Positions 1-8,850 of a stretch of 54,674 nucleotides of DNA are shown one piece after another. This DNA comes from an uncultured Clostridia bacterium (GTDB lineage Bacteria > Bacillota_A > Clostridia > Oscillospirales > Oscillospiraceae). Within the stretch, counting starts at the first letter, position 1; every line of letters begins with the position of its first letter. Both the position numbers and the translations under genes were made by a program. Under the pieces are notes generated by a model. That model was not told the origin of the DNA, ran no database searches, and was given only the letters and a program-made list of their open reading frames with translations. The stretch is from positions 1 to 54,674 of the forward strand of contig CASEPH010000255.1 in the NCBI GenBank assembly GCA_949289625.1, in the 5' to 3' direction.

Positions 1-713
1 CAGGCAGTCCCCGTGGGAAATAAAGACCTCTTCGTTGTCAAAACCCACGACCTGCTGCTCCATCCGATTGACCAGCGCCTGGATGGATGCCTTTCGGCCC
101 CGCGCCTGCCCACAGCCACCAGATGTCCCTCGTCGTCCACATGGAGCACAGGCTTGATGTTGATGAGGGACCCCACCACAGCGGTGGCCTTGGAGACCCG
201 TCCGCCTCGGTGCAGATGGTGAAGGTCATTCACTGTAAAGTTATGGACGATATTGCCTTTGATCGACTCAATATGCTGGGCCGTCTCCTGAAGGGACTGG
301 CCCTTTGCCCGGCACTTCACTGCCTGATGGACCAGAAGCCCGTGGCCCAGGGAGGCGCACAGGGAATCTATGACAATCAGCGTCCGATCCGGAAATTCCT
401 CTTTCATCTGCTCCGCCGCAAGAAAGGCAGTGCTGCAGGAGCTGGAAAGGCCGGAAGAAAAGGCGATATGCAGCAGGTCCTTTCCCTGGGAGAGAACCGA
501 GCGAAACAGGGTGCAGGTATCCTCCAGATTGGCAGCAGAGGTGGTGGGCATGGAACCGTCCCGCAGCTTCTGGTAAAAGGTGAGAACGTCCATATCGGTG
601 CAGGTGACGCCGTCCAGCGTCACAGGCAGGGGCAGCAGAGGAATCTCGTGCTGCCGGCAATAGTCCGCCGACAGGTCTGAACCGCTGTCGGTACTGATAA
701 CAAATGGATTCAT
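1..713 (-). CDS. DegV family fatty-acid-binding protein (3' end cut by window)
   Basis: About 237 N-terminal residues are present; the C-terminus lies outside the window (family length is about 280-290). The start reads MNPFVISTDSGSDLS, the usual DegV opening in which the TDS motif contacts the lipid head group. It continues with a TTSAAN segment (families often have TSQPNP), the FSSGLSSS motif and the HLHRGGRVSK motif. DegV/FakB proteins bind a fatty acid and, in FakB, present it to the kinase FakA to make acyl phosphate; whether this paralogue does so is unknown. The start has a GGAG ribosome binding site. It is the last visible gene of the minus-strand block and follows the fumarase-type beta subunit by about 22 bp, so co-transcription is likely. 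Confidence 0.9.
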   Translation of the reverse strand, partial: MNPFVISTDSGSDLSADYCRQHEIPLLPLPVTLDGVTCTDMDVLTFYQKLRDGSMPTTSAANLEDTCTLFRSVLSQGKDLLHIAFSSGLSSSCSTAFLAAEQMKEEFPDRTLIVIDSLCASLGHGLLVHQAVKCRAKGQSLQETAQHIESIKGNIVHNFTVNDLHHLHRGGRVSKATAVVGSLINIKPVLHVDDEGHLVAVGRRGAERHPSRRWSIGWSSRSWVLTTKRSLFPTGTA

Positions 714-735
714 AGGTTGCTCCTTCTTCTCTTTT

Positions 736-1302
736 TTATTCCGTCGAGGCCTTTGCCCGATAGGCAGCTCGGCCTTCCGTGAAAATGCTCCGGCCCGTAC
801 TGTCGATAGCAGTGAATACCGGCAGCTTTTCAATAGTCATTCGTTTAATGGATTCACAGCCCAGATCCTCAAAGGCGATCTCCTGGGCCTCCCGGATACA
901 GCAGGCAATCAGGGCGCCTGCGCCGCCCACGGCGCAGAAATAAGCGGAGCGATTCCGCACAATGGCGTCAATCACCCCTTGATTGCGCTCTCCCTTGCCA
1001 ATCATGGCACTCAGGCCCAGATCCAGCAGCCGAGGTGCATAGGGATCCATCCGGCTGGAGGTGGTGGGCCCGCAGGAACCCACCGCCATGCCCTTCTGGG
1101 CCGGGGTAGGTCCGGCATAATAGATCACAGCCCCTTCCAGCGGAAAGGGCAATTCTTTTCCCTGATCCAGTAGGGCAAAGATCCGCTTGTGGGCCGCATC
1201 TCGGGCTGTATAAACGGTGCCGCTGAGCAGCAGCCGGTCCCCAGCTCGGAGCTCCGGAATGGCCTGTTTGAGCTCCGAGGTATGCAAATGTAACTCCGGC
1301 AT
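736..1302 (-). CDS. Fe-S hydro-lyase beta subunit (class I fumarase / L-tartrate dehydratase type)
   Basis: 188 residues matching the C-terminal (beta) domain of class I fumarases and tartrate dehydratases. Visible hallmarks are the segment KGMAVGSCGPTTSSRMDPY, the GKGERNQGVIDAI stretch, and the YFCAVGGAGAL segment. In two-subunit enzymes this chain completes the active site, and the alpha chain carries the labile [4Fe-4S] cluster that hydrates fumarate to malate (or acts on a related hydroxyacid). No alpha subunit is visible next to it: upstream is a DivIVA-like gene and downstream is degV. The start ATG follows the upstream stop codon by one base and its SD (GGAGGAG) lies inside the upstream gene, so translation is probably coupled. 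The substrate cannot be told from sequence alone. Confidence 0.85.
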   Translation of the reverse strand: MPELHLHTSELKQAIPELRAGDRLLLSGTVYTARDAAHKRIFALLDQGKELPFPLEGAVIYYAGPTPAQKGMAVGSCGPTTSSRMDPYAPRLLDLGLSAMIGKGERNQGVIDAIVRNRSAYFCAVGGAGALIACCIREAQEIAFEDLGCESIKRMTIEKLPVFTAIDSTGRSIFTEGRAAYRAKASTE

Positions 1303-1303
1303 C

Positions 1304-1855
1304 TCAATTCTCCTCCAATCCTTCCGCAGGATCCGGCACCATCTGTCCCATCTCCCGCAATTCCTGGGAAGCGTCCCGAACCGTCTCGTATAGCGCAGAC
1401 ACGGAATCCCGGATCAGTCCAAACTGATCGCGAATCTGCTCCAAAGCCTGCTGAGCCGTGGCATCGGTCTGGGCCAGCTGTCGTGCCGAGTCGCCGCAAA
1501 TACGCTGCATATCCTGATAGAGCTTTTTGGCCCTCTGGCAGGCCAGACGCTCCGCCGCTTCCGCCCGGCGATAGGCGGCAAGTTCTTTATCTTGCAGAGA
1601 TACTTCCTCCGCCGGAACCTCCGGCTCTGTTATTTTCTCCTTTGCTTCCACCGCGTCGGTCTGCAACTGTCGCCGAAGGGAATCATTCTCCAGCCGCAGC
1701 GCTCCCAGCTGTCGCTCCAGCTCATCGTTTTGGCTCTTCAGCGATTCCAGCTGTGCCTGATGCTCTGCGGCAGTTTTTGCAATATAGGCGCTGACATCGC
1801 CCTTGTGGAATCCGCCGACAGCGGTCCGAAACACATAGGGTATGGATTCTGACAT
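1304..1855 (-). CDS. DivIVA-like coiled-coil protein
   Basis: 183 residues from an ATG preceded by GGGAGG; the frame is open 31 codons further upstream but that stretch covers the promoter. The N-terminus (MSESIPYVFRTAVGGFHKGDVSAYI) resembles the membrane-curvature-binding head of DivIVA/GpsB proteins, where a GY/F-x-K-x-x-V-x-x-Y/F pattern is common. Long heptad-like coiled coil follows (about residues 30-75 and 100-165). DivIVA proteins scaffold division, cell poles or wall enzymes; the partner here is unknown. It is expressed from its own promoter at 1887-1915 and probably co-transcribed with the hydro-lyase beta subunit and degV. Confidence 0.6.
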   Translation of the reverse strand: MSESIPYVFRTAVGGFHKGDVSAYIAKTAAEHQAQLESLKSQNDELERQLGALRLENDSLRRQLQTDAVEAKEKITEPEVPAEEVSLQDKELAAYRRAEAAERLACQRAKKLYQDMQRICGDSARQLAQTDATAQQALEQIRDQFGLIRDSVSALYETVRDASQELREMGQMVPDPAEGLEEN

Positions 1856-1886
1856 ACGCGCGCCTCCCATCCTCTTTGATTGCCTC

Positions 1887-1915
1887 ATTATACCACACCC
1901 CACCCGGGGATTCAA
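1887..1915 (-). promoter_or_regulatory. Sigma-A type promoter for the DivIVA-like gene
   Basis: On the minus strand, -35 TTGAAT (1910-1915) and -10 TATAAT (1887-1892) are separated by 17 bp. It sits 32 bp upstream of the start codon at 1855. Confidence 0.75.
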
Positions 1916-1949
1916 CCGGAATCGAAAAACCGAAAGCCTAGGGGACACA

Positions 1950-1986
1950 GCCTGCCGGCAGACCGCGCTGCGATCTGCCGGCAGGC
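1950..1986 (-). terminator. Strong GC hairpin after rpoD
   Basis: Perfect 13-bp inverted repeat (1950-1962 with 1974-1986), beginning 14 bp after the rpoD stop. It has no immediate U-run; a T-rich stretch comes about 20 bases later. It may be a weak terminator or a 3' stabilising hairpin. Confidence 0.45.
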
Positions 1987-1999
1987 ATAATACGATCCA

Positions 2000-3148
2000 T
2001 CAGGTAAGGAAGTCCCGGAGTTTGCTGGACCGGTTGGGATTTCGGATTTTCCGCAGGGCCTTGGCTTCGATCTGCCGCACCCGCTCCCGGGTAACGTTAA
2101 ACTCCTTGCCCACTTCCTCCAGCGTTCTGGGCCGGCCGTCGTCCAGGCCGTACCGAAGCCGCAGGACCTTTGCCTCTCGAGGCGACAGCGTCCCCAGGAT
2201 CTCCATGAGCTGCTGCCGCAGCATGGCCTGAGACACGGCCTCTGCGGGCTGAGAACCGGTATCGTCCTCAATAAAATCCCCCAGATGGCTGTCGTCCTCT
2301 TCTCCCACGGGGGATTCCAGGGACACCGGTTCCATACACATCTGACGGATCTCATTGACCCGCTCCGGAGACAAACGCATAACCTCCGCCAGCTCCTCCA
2401 CCGTGGGCTCCCTGCCCAGATCCTGCTGCAGCTTTCGAGAGATCTGGGTCAGCTTGTTCATGGTTTCCACCATATGCACCGGAATGCGGATGGTTCTGGC
2501 CTGATCCGCCAGGGCTCTAGTGATGGCCTGCCGGACCCACCAGGTGGCATAGGTGGAAAATTTGAATCCCTTGGAGTAATCATACTTTTCCACTGCCTTC
2601 AAAAGGCCCAGATTTCCCTCCTGGATCAAATCCAGCAGCTGCATGCCCCGGCCCACATAGCGTTTGGCAATGGACACCACCAGCCGCAGATTGGCCTCCG
2701 TCATTTCCCGAGCAGCGGTTTGATCGCCCTCCGCAATGCGCTTGGCCAGATCCAGCTCTTCCTCTGCGGTGAGCAGCGGTACCTTGCCGATCTCCCGGAG
2801 ATACATCCGCACAGGGTCCCCCGTACCGTAATCCTCCGCCAGCTTTTCAGGATCCTCCAGGAGCTTATCCGTCTCCTCCATCTCTTCCTGGATCTGACTG
2901 AGCTCCTCCACGCTGGGGGCTGTCTCCTCCAGATCCACTTCATCCCGGGGTGGAAGCACCTCGATCCCCGCTTCTGTCAAGGCATTGTAGGTTTCCTCAA
3001 TCTGGGCCATATCCGCCCCCAAAGGAGACAACGCCGCCACCAACTCCTCGGTGGTGAGCTTCCCTGTGGCCTTCGCCTGTTCAATGAGTTGGGCGCGCTT
3101 GGCGGCCAAGGTCTGTTCGTCCGGCTTTTTCTGAGAGGTATTATTCAT
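2000..3148 (-). CDS. rpoD: RNA polymerase primary sigma factor RpoD/SigA
   Basis: About 382 residues. Region 1.1-like N-terminus, then region 1.2/2 ([68 protein letters not shown]), region 3, and region 4 with [14 protein letters not shown] and the helix-turn-helix [18 protein letters not shown]. These are diagnostic of the housekeeping sigma-70 group. An ATG at 3157 overlaps the dnaG stop (ATGA), but the GGAGG site touches it; the same site is 9 bases from the ATG at 3148, which is the start chosen here. The gene directly follows dnaG, as in the classical macromolecular-synthesis operon. The many -35/-10 pairs in this window fit its expected TTGACA/TATAAT specificity. Confidence 0.97.
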   Translation of the reverse strand: MNNTSQKKPDEQTLAAKRAQLIEQAKATGKLTTEELVAALSPLGADMAQIEETYNALTEAGIEVLPPRDEVDLEETAPSVEELSQIQEEMEETDKLLEDPEKLAEDYGTGDPVRMYLREIGKVPLLTAEEELDLAKRIAEGDQTAAREMTEANLRLVVSIAKRYVGRGMQLLDLIQEGNLGLLKAVEKYDYSKGFKFSTYATWWVRQAITRALADQARTIRIPVHMVETMNKLTQISRKLQQDLGREPTVEELAEVMRLSPERVNEIRQMCMEPVSLESPVGEEDDSHLGDFIEDDTGSQPAEAVSQAMLRQQLMEILGTLSPREAKVLRLRYGLDDGRPRTLEEVGKEFNVTRERVRQIEAKALRKIRNPNRSSKLRDFLT

Positions 3149-3153
3149 GCCTA

Positions 3154-4929
3154 TCATCCTCCATACCCTTTCTTATCACGGCGGCGTTTCAGCGCCTCCA
3201 TGAGATCTTTGCTTCCGCGCTTGGATGCTTCTGACTGAATGACGCCTATGTAATCCCGAAGCGCCTGTTCGCTTACGGTTCCTTCTGTTTTCTGCGAAAT
3301 CCTTGTAATGTGGGAGATCTCCTGGGGTTCAAACGTTCCTTCCATGGCCGGAATGGAAATGGTCAAATCCTCCCGCCACCGCTCCTGCATCCAAGCAAAG
3401 AACCGTCCCAGCAGTGGGGAGGAAAACTCCTCCGGCTTCAGGCTCCCAGTTTGATCCATCAGCGCCGGTTCCAGCAGCAGCTGTCCCAAAAGCCCCTCTT
3501 CCGCCACGGCGGATCGGATATTTTCATACTGGATCCCGGAAACTGTGGGCTGCACTGTCTCCGCAGGACGTAGGTCCTGCCGTTCCTGCTTCTTTTTCCT
3601 GGCATAGACCCGGCGTTTGTAGGCCCGATCCACTTCCAGCTTGACGGCGTCAGTCTGGACGCCCACCGATTCCGCCACCCGGGTGGTATAGACCTCTCGC
3701 TCTACAGGGGACGACAGGCCTGCAATAAATGAAGCCGCCTCCCGCAAAAAGCCTACCTTGCCGTCATCTGTGGAAAAATCATAGTTCCGGCGGATAGTCT
3801 CCAGCTGATACACCACCTGGTTCTCGGAATCCCCCAGCAGCTTTTTGAATCGGTCTGCCCCATACTTTCGCAAAAACTCATCCGGGTCCTTGGCCCCCTG
3901 CATCCGAAGCACACGAACCGCGATTCCCGTTTTTTCCAAGATTCCAATGGCCCGTTTGGCTGCGTTCTGTCCGGCCTGGTCACCGTCGTAACAGAGGATC
4001 ATCTGCTTGGTATATTTGGCCAGCATCCCTGCCTGCTCCTGGGTGAGGCTGGTCCCCAGGGAGGCCACGGCACAGTCAAAGCCATACTGGTGCATGGTGA
4101 TGGTGTCCATATAGCCCTCGGTGAGAATTAGCATGTCCATCTTCGTTTTCTTCGCCATGTTCAGGGCAAAGAGGTTTTTCCGCTTGTTGAAGATCAACCC
4201 CTCCGGAGAGTTGAGATATTTGGGTTCCGAGTTGTCCATGACCCGGCCGCCAAAACCGATCACATTTCCCCGCACATCGATGATGGGAAAGAGCACCCGA
4301 TTTCGGAACCAGTCGTAATAGACCTCATATTCCACCTCGGACCCATCCGGGTCCTTTCTTCGCCGCGTTCTGGATCGGATCAGCCCCGCATCCAGCAGCT
4401 CTTGCCGGGTATACCCCTTTTCCAGCATGGCCTTCATCAGGCTGTCCCATCGATTGGGGGCAAAGCCCAGGCCAAACCGGACGATGGTGTCTGCCGTGAG
4501 CCCCCGGCCCATGAGATAGTTGAGGCCGACCTTCCCCTCGGGACTTTTCAGAACACCATGATAATACCTGGCCGCGTCCCGGCACAGGGCCCAAAGGCGT
4601 TCCTTGTGGCGGTAATTGGAGGGCTGTTGTCTTTCGTCCTCCGGCACCTCCATCCCGGCCCGTTTTGCCAGAAAACGCACGGCGTCGGGATAGTCCAGCC
4701 CTTCGATCTCCATGATAAAATTGGCCACGCCGCCGCCCTTATGACAGCCAAAGCAGTAAAAGATCCCTTTTTCCGGCGCCACAGAAAAAGAGGGCGTCTT
4801 TTCGTTGTGGAAGGGGCACAGTCCAAAGAGATTGCTGCCCCGACGGGTCAGATTGACATACTGCCCCACCACATCCTCAATGGGATTCTTTTCCTCCAAT
4901 TCCTCCAGAAATCGTTCCGGAAATGCCAA
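3154..4929 (-). CDS. dnaG: DNA primase DnaG
   Basis: About 591 residues. N-terminal CHC2 zinc finger ([12 protein letters not shown] then [10 protein letters not shown]), then the TOPRIM core with the [11 protein letters not shown] and CYDGDQAG acidic motifs, and a C-terminal DnaB-binding helical domain. DnaG synthesises RNA primers at the fork. The frame is open to a TTG at 4965, but the family usually begins (M)[20 protein letters not shown]. Here a TTG at 4929 gives exactly that start and is preceded by GAGGAGG with 8-base spacing, so 4929 is preferred. It lies between dgt and rpoD on the same strand, with the rpoD start overlapping its stop. Confidence 0.96.
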   Translation of the reverse strand: MAFPERFLEELEEKNPIEDVVGQYVNLTRRGSNLFGLCPFHNEKTPSFSVAPEKGIFYCFGCHKGGGVANFIMEIEGLDYPDAVRFLAKRAGMEVPEDERQQPSNYRHKERLWALCRDAARYYHGVLKSPEGKVGLNYLMGRGLTADTIVRFGLGFAPNRWDSLMKAMLEKGYTRQELLDAGLIRSRTRRRKDPDGSEVEYEVYYDWFRNRVLFPIIDVRGNVIGFGGRVMDNSEPKYLNSPEGLIFNKRKNLFALNMAKKTKMDMLILTEGYMDTITMHQYGFDCAVASLGTSLTQEQAGMLAKYTKQMILCYDGDQAGQNAAKRAIGILEKTGIAVRVLRMQGAKDPDEFLRKYGADRFKKLLGDSENQVVYQLETIRRNYDFSTDDGKVGFLREAASFIAGLSSPVEREVYTTRVAESVGVQTDAVKLEVDRAYKRRVYARKKKQERQDLRPAETVQPTVSGIQYENIRSAVAEEGLLGQLLLEPALMDQTGSLKPEEFSSPLLGRFFAWMQERWREDLTISIPAMEGTFEPQEISHITRISQKTEGTVSEQALRDYIGVIQSEASKRGSKDLMEALKRRRDKKGYGG

Positions 4930-4998
4930 AGGCCGCACCTCCTCTGCAATGGTTTCCAAATTCAACAGAATTTATGCATGATTCCCGCTTTTTCGGGA

Positions 4999-6006
4999 TC
5001 ATCCCCGGACCTGCCACGCGGTGGGAATAAATATTTCGCTGAATTTATATACCGCATATTTGTCGGTCATCCCTGCGATATAGTCGCAGACCGTCCGTTC
5101 GATGCCGTCAAAATCCAGCTGGGGCCGGAAATCCACGGGAATATCCTCGGGATGTTTTAAATAGTGATCGTAGAGCATACCAATAATATCTTTCGCCTTA
5201 TACTCTTCCCCCTTGGCCACAGGATTTTTATAGACCTTATCAAACATAAAGTTCCGCAGGTCCTCCATGGCCTGGGCCACCTCCGGTGTCCGCAGCAGCT
5301 GATTCTTTCCCATGGAGCAGGTGATGATGTCCTGCACCAGGGTGTTGATTCGCTCGGAATGGGTCTGTCCCAGCACATTGGCAATTTTTCGGGGAATGTC
5401 GCTGTTGGAGAGAATCCCGGCCCGGCAGGCATCGTCGATGTCGTGGTTGATATAGGCGATCCGGTCGGATAGCCGGACGATCTGTCCTTCCAGGGTTTCC
5501 GGCACATACTCTCCCGTATGGCCCACAATCCCCATTCGGGTTTCATAGCAAAGATTGAGGCCGTCGCCGTTCTTCTCCAACAAATCCACCACCCGCAGGG
5601 ATTGCTCGTTGTGCCGGAACTCCTTGCCGGTGATCTCACTGAGGGCCTTCTCTCCCGCATGTCCAAAGGGCGTATGACCCAGATCATGGCCGTAGGCGAT
5701 GGCCTCCGTCAGATCCTCATTGAGCTGCAGGGCTCTGGCGATGGTCCGGGAAATCCGCATGACCTCCAAAGTATGGGTCAGTCGGGTTCTGTAGTGGTCC
5801 CCTTCGGGCTGCAGGAACACCTGGGTCTTATGCTTGAGCCGGCGAAAGGATTTGGAGTAGACAATTCGGTCCACGTCCCGCTGATAACAGGTGCGAACTT
5901 CGTTTTCCTCTTCCTGTCGAATACGGCCCTTGGTTTCCGCCGCCTTGGCGGCCCAGGGAGCCAGCCGCGAAAATTCCTCCTGCTCCAGCGTTTCCCGAAT
6001 GGTCAT
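4999..6006 (-). CDS. dgt: dGTP triphosphohydrolase-like HD protein
   Basis: 335 residues. HD-domain signature of the dGTPase family: YSKSFRRLKHKTQVF, RLTHTLEVMRISR, AYGHDLGHTPFGHAGE (metal-binding HD) and the conserved HNEQSLRVV. It ends with a domain carrying the DIIGMLYDHY segment. The family cleaves dNTPs to deoxynucleosides and tripolyphosphate; Firmicute members are often called dGTPase-like because substrate preference varies. Located between the YigZ gene and dnaG on the same strand, an arrangement common in Clostridia that suits a role in dNTP pool control near replication genes. Confidence 0.9.
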   Translation of the reverse strand: MTIRETLEQEEFSRLAPWAAKAAETKGRIRQEEENEVRTCYQRDVDRIVYSKSFRRLKHKTQVFLQPEGDHYRTRLTHTLEVMRISRTIARALQLNEDLTEAIAYGHDLGHTPFGHAGEKALSEITGKEFRHNEQSLRVVDLLEKNGDGLNLCYETRMGIVGHTGEYVPETLEGQIVRLSDRIAYINHDIDDACRAGILSNSDIPRKIANVLGQTHSERINTLVQDIITCSMGKNQLLRTPEVAQAMEDLRNFMFDKVYKNPVAKGEEYKAKDIIGMLYDHYLKHPEDIPVDFRPQLDFDGIERTVCDYIAGMTDKYAVYKFSEIFIPTAWQVRG

Positions 6007-6021
6007 AGAAAATCCCTCCCG

Positions 6022-6654
6022 TCAAAATCGGTCTACGGGAAAGCCCCGGAACACCTGGTCCAGGACCTCTCCCTGTACCTGTCCATTGCTGAGCTCCACG
6101 AGACGGCCCAGATAGGTTTCGGTCTCCGTTTCCGGCAACAGCACCGTCAGGGTGACGTCTGCACCGAAGTCCGTATCCTCCACCACACCACCGGCTTTCT
6201 CTGTTTCCAATCGGATTCGCTCAAACAGGCTATAGCCGCAGGCCACCAGGATTCTGTCCCACAGACGTTCCACGCTAACCCCTGCCGCCACCAGAGCATC
6301 CTTTGCCCCCTTGGAATAGGCCCTGGCCAATCCGCCGGTACCCAGCAGGATGCCGCCAAAATACCGGGTCACCACGCAGACCACGTCGGTAATTCCCTCC
6401 CGGGCAAACACCTCCAGCATGGGCTGCCCTGCGGTGCCCTGGGGTTCTCCGTCGTCGGAATAGCGCACCGTCCCGTCCCGCAGCAGATAGCACCAGCAGT
6501 TGTGCCGGGCGTCGTGATACTGTTTTTTCACCGCTTCGATTTTTTCCCGGGCTTCCGCTTCCGTGGAAACCGGCCAGACCTTCCCTAAAAATCGGGACTT
6601 TTTTTCCACAAATTCCGACTGGCCGTAGCCGGTGGGGAGATAGTATTCTGTCAT
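6022..6654 (-). CDS. YigZ/IMPACT family protein
   Basis: 210 residues. UPF0029/IMPACT N-terminal domain: KSRFLGKVWPVST, AREKIEAVKKQYHDARHNCWCY, the family signature YSDDGEPQGTAGQPML and TRYFGGILLGTGGLARAYS. The C-terminal domain resembles elongation factor G domain V, as in YigZ. The molecular role is not settled; the eukaryotic homologue modulates translation control through GCN1. The ATG at 6654 was chosen over one at 6660 because AAGGA is about 8 bases from it but only 2 from the other. It starts 11 bp after hflX on the same strand. Confidence 0.88.
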   Translation of the reverse strand: MTEYYLPTGYGQSEFVEKKSRFLGKVWPVSTEAEAREKIEAVKKQYHDARHNCWCYLLRDGTVRYSDDGEPQGTAGQPMLEVFAREGITDVVCVVTRYFGGILLGTGGLARAYSKGAKDALVAAGVSVERLWDRILVACGYSLFERIRLETEKAGGVVEDTDFGADVTLTVLLPETETETYLGRLVELSNGQVQGEVLDQVFRGFPVDRF

Positions 6655-6665
6655 GGGCATCGTCC

Positions 6666-7922
6666 TTATTGTATATATTCCCGATAACGACCCTGCTGCT
6701 CCCGGTTCAGCGCCGCATCCACCCGAATGCCATCATTTTCATACTCCACAAAAAACACGCGAGCCTCCCGATGCAGGCGGTCCAGTTCTCCTGCCGCACT
6801 GTAGGGCAGCAGCAGCTGTAGCCGACGAACGCCGGTATCCAGCTTCTGATCGATCATAGAGAGCAGCTTGTCCAGTCCGGTGCCAGAACTGGCAGAAATC
6901 GCAATTCGGTTTTCCCCAATGGGAATAAACTGGGGTTCAATCAGGTCCGCCTTATTATACACCTCGATCATTGGTACCCCCTGGGGCGCCAATTCGGCTG
7001 CCAGCTTTTCCACCACAGCCATGTGATCCTCCCGGTTGGGATCGGAGGCGTCGATGACATGGAGCAGCAGGTCAGCATATTGCAGCTCCTCCAGTGTAGC
7101 CTGAAAGGCCTCCACCAGATGATGGGGCAGCTTTGCAATGAAACCCACCGTGTCGCTGAGCAGCACTTCCAGGGTATCGGACACCCGCAGTCGCCGGGTG
7201 GTGGTATCCAACGTATCAAAAAGCCGGTTGTTGGCAGGGATCCCCGCTCCGGTCAGTGCGTTGAGCAAGGTGGATTTTCCCGCGTTGGTATAGCCAATGA
7301 GGGCCACCACCGGCACACTGTTTTTCTCCCGGCGTTGGCGCTGGACGCTCCGAATCCGGCGAACCTCCTTCAGCTCCTGCTGCAGCCGAGAGATCCTGGC
7401 CCGGATATGCCGCCGGTCCGTCTCCAATCGGGTTTCACCGGGACCACGGGTACCGATTCCACCGCCTTGCCGGGACAGAGATGCCCCCATGCCGGAAAGC
7501 CGTGGCAAAAGATATTGATACTGCGCCAGCTCCACCTGGAGCCGGCCCTCCTTGGTCTTGGCCCGCTGGGCGAAAATATCCAGGATCAGGGCCGACCGGT
7601 CAATGACCGTGACGCCGGTGATCTGTTCCAGAGATCGGATCTGGGACGGAGACAGATCATTGTCAAAGATCACCATATCCGCACCGGTGGCCTCCACGGC
7701 CTGCCGCAGTTCCTCCGCCTTGCCTTCTCCCAAGAAGGAGTGGGGATCCGGCGTGGGCCGGGACTGCAAAAGCATCCCTACGCAGGTACCGCCCGCCGTT
7801 TCCAGCAGTGCCTCCAGCTCTGCCATGGACTCCTCGGTAGCGGTCTCCTCTCTGGAGAATACGCCTGCGTCCAAACCGGCCAGAATTGTTTTCTCCGGTG
7901 CTGGTCTCTGATTTTCCTCCAT
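6666..7922 (-). CDS. hflX: GTPase HflX
   Basis: 418 residues. N-terminal HflX domain (GDxHS-like LGEGKAEEL, FDNDLSPSQIRSLEQITGVTVIDRSALIL), the signature QLPRLSGMG-like LLPRLSGMGASLSRQGGGIGTRGPGETRLE, then the G domain with G1 GYTNAGKSTLLN, G3 DTVGF and G4 NKAD. HflX is a ribosome-associated GTPase that splits or rescues stalled 70S ribosomes. The frame extends upstream to 7997 but runs into the rpmE terminator; the ATG at 7922 has a perfect GGAGG at 5 bases. It heads the yigZ-dgt-dnaG-rpoD run. Confidence 0.96.
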   Translation of the reverse strand: MEENQRPAPEKTILAGLDAGVFSREETATEESMAELEALLETAGGTCVGMLLQSRPTPDPHSFLGEGKAEELRQAVEATGADMVIFDNDLSPSQIRSLEQITGVTVIDRSALILDIFAQRAKTKEGRLQVELAQYQYLLPRLSGMGASLSRQGGGIGTRGPGETRLETDRRHIRARISRLQQELKEVRRIRSVQRQRREKNSVPVVALIGYTNAGKSTLLNALTGAGIPANNRLFDTLDTTTRRLRVSDTLEVLLSDTVGFIAKLPHHLVEAFQATLEELQYADLLLHVIDASDPNREDHMAVVEKLAAELAPQGVPMIEVYNKADLIEPQFIPIGENRIAISASSGTGLDKLLSMIDQKLDTGVRRLQLLLPYSAAGELDRLHREARVFFVEYENDGIRVDAALNREQQGRYREYIQ

Positions 7923-7975
7923 ACAAGCCTCCGTTAACAAAATTTTGAAAAAAGTGATTCCTTTCACCCTAAAAA

Positions 7976-8013
7976 GAACAAAAAGGGGCTGTTCCACGCA
8001 GTGAAACAGCCCC
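7976..8013 (-). terminator. Rho-independent terminator after rpmE
   Basis: Nine-bp inverted repeat GGGGCTGTT/AACAGCCCC (7985-7993 with 8005-8013) followed on the minus strand by an uninterrupted U-run. Confidence 0.88.
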
Positions 8014-8025
8014 CTGACGGGATAC

Positions 8026-8226
8026 TTACTTCAGGCCAAACTTCTTGTTGAAGCGTTCAACACGTCCGCCAGTGTCAACCAGCTTCTGCTTGCCGGTATA
8101 GAAAGGGTGACACTTGGAGCAGATTTCAACTCTGATATCCTTCTTGGTAGACCCGGTCTCAAACACGGCGCCACAAGCACAGCGGATTGTGGTCTGCTGA
8201 TAATCGGGATGGATGCCCTTCTTCAC
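8026..8226 (-). CDS. rpmE: 50S ribosomal protein L31, zinc-binding form
   Basis: 66 residues starting [10 protein letters not shown]. It keeps the CAC and CSKC cysteine pairs that define the zinc-containing (C+) L31, and ends with the [12 protein letters not shown] motif. It is a component of the 50S central protuberance and intersubunit bridge. It has its own promoter and terminator, so it is monocistronic. Confidence 0.97.
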   Translation of the reverse strand: MKKGIHPDYQQTTIRCACGAVFETGSTKKDIRVEICSKCHPFYTGKQKLVDTGGRVERFNKKFGLK

Positions 8227-8253
8227 GTTTGTTCACCTCTTTCAGTTCCAATC

Positions 8254-8271
8254 AAGGCGCAAAGCGCCCTT
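8254..8271 (-). promoter_or_regulatory. Hairpin in the rpmE 5' leader
   Basis: Inverted repeat AAGGCGC/GCGCCCTT with a 3-base loop, within the roughly 57-nt leader between the rpmE promoter and start. L31 mRNAs in Firmicutes are known to carry autoregulatory leaders; assigning that role here is an inference. Confidence 0.4.
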
Positions 8272-8290
8272 AAAATTCTAAAGCTCGGAT

Positions 8291-8319
8291 ATTATAGCAC
8301 GGTTTTTCGCGGAATGCAA
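8291..8319 (-). promoter_or_regulatory. Promoter for rpmE
   Basis: Minus-strand -35 TTGCAT (8314-8319), 17-bp spacer, -10 TATAAT (8291-8296) with an upstream TG (extended -10). Confidence 0.8.
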
Positions 8320-8328
8320 GAGAAATTT

Positions 8329-8850
8329 TCAGTTTTTCGTCTCCACTGCAACCCGGACCATGTCAGTGGCCCATTTCGCCGCATTCTGCCGATCCAGGTC
8401 ATTGGGATGTTCCAGCGCCCGGTCAAAATTTTCAAGACTGGCCCGGGCCTTGGCGTCATCCGGATTTTCCTCCAACATCTTGGCATAGCGGTTCCGCACC
8501 GCCATGGGCATTTTCCCCTGACAGTAGAAGCTGCCCAAAATACGGTTGCTGGGATCGATCTCTCCGGCAATGCGCTGGAACAACATCTGATAGTAAGACT
8601 CTGAACCCCCAAACCCAGCGGTGCCAAAATAGGCGATCCGGCTGTTCCGCAGAGACTTGAGACAGGAAAGTACTGCCGGGGTGCACATCCCCTTGTCGGT
8701 CCAGGAGCCCACAAAGTAAAGTTCTGCCTGGATTTCTGCCTGCGGCGGCCCAACATAGACCACATCTTGACCTTCCATAGCCCTCTGAATTGCCATGGCG
8801 ATTGCTTTGGTATTTCCACTGGCACTGTCGTAAATAATTGCTATTTTCAT
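8329..8850 (-). CDS. Flavodoxin-family protein
   Basis: 173 residues. The N-terminus MKIAIIYDSASGNTKAIA is the FMN phosphate-binding loop of flavodoxins (T/S-x-T/S-G-x-T). The rest (LYFVGSWTDKGMCTPAV, RIAYFGTAGFGGSESYY) matches the flavodoxin_3-type subgroup of gut Clostridia. It should be a small cytoplasmic FMN electron carrier or reductase accessory. Some members are the BilS partner of bilirubin reductase BilR; no bilR is in this window, so that link is only a possibility. Strong SD AGAGGAGG. The gene begins inside the extended 3' part of tmcAL in a different frame on the same strand. Confidence 0.85.
   Translation of the reverse strand: MKIAIIYDSASGNTKAIAMAIQRAMEGQDVVYVGPPQAEIQAELYFVGSWTDKGMCTPAVLSCLKSLRNSRIAYFGTAGFGGSESYYQMLFQRIAGEIDPSNRILGSFYCQGKMPMAVRNRYAKMLEENPDDAKARASLENFDRALEHPNDLDRQNAAKWATDMVRVAVETKN

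Noticed and set aside
8292..8825. 177-residue minus-strand frame inside the flavodoxin gene
   Set aside because: Alternative frame of the flavodoxin; no ribosome binding site or recognisable domain.
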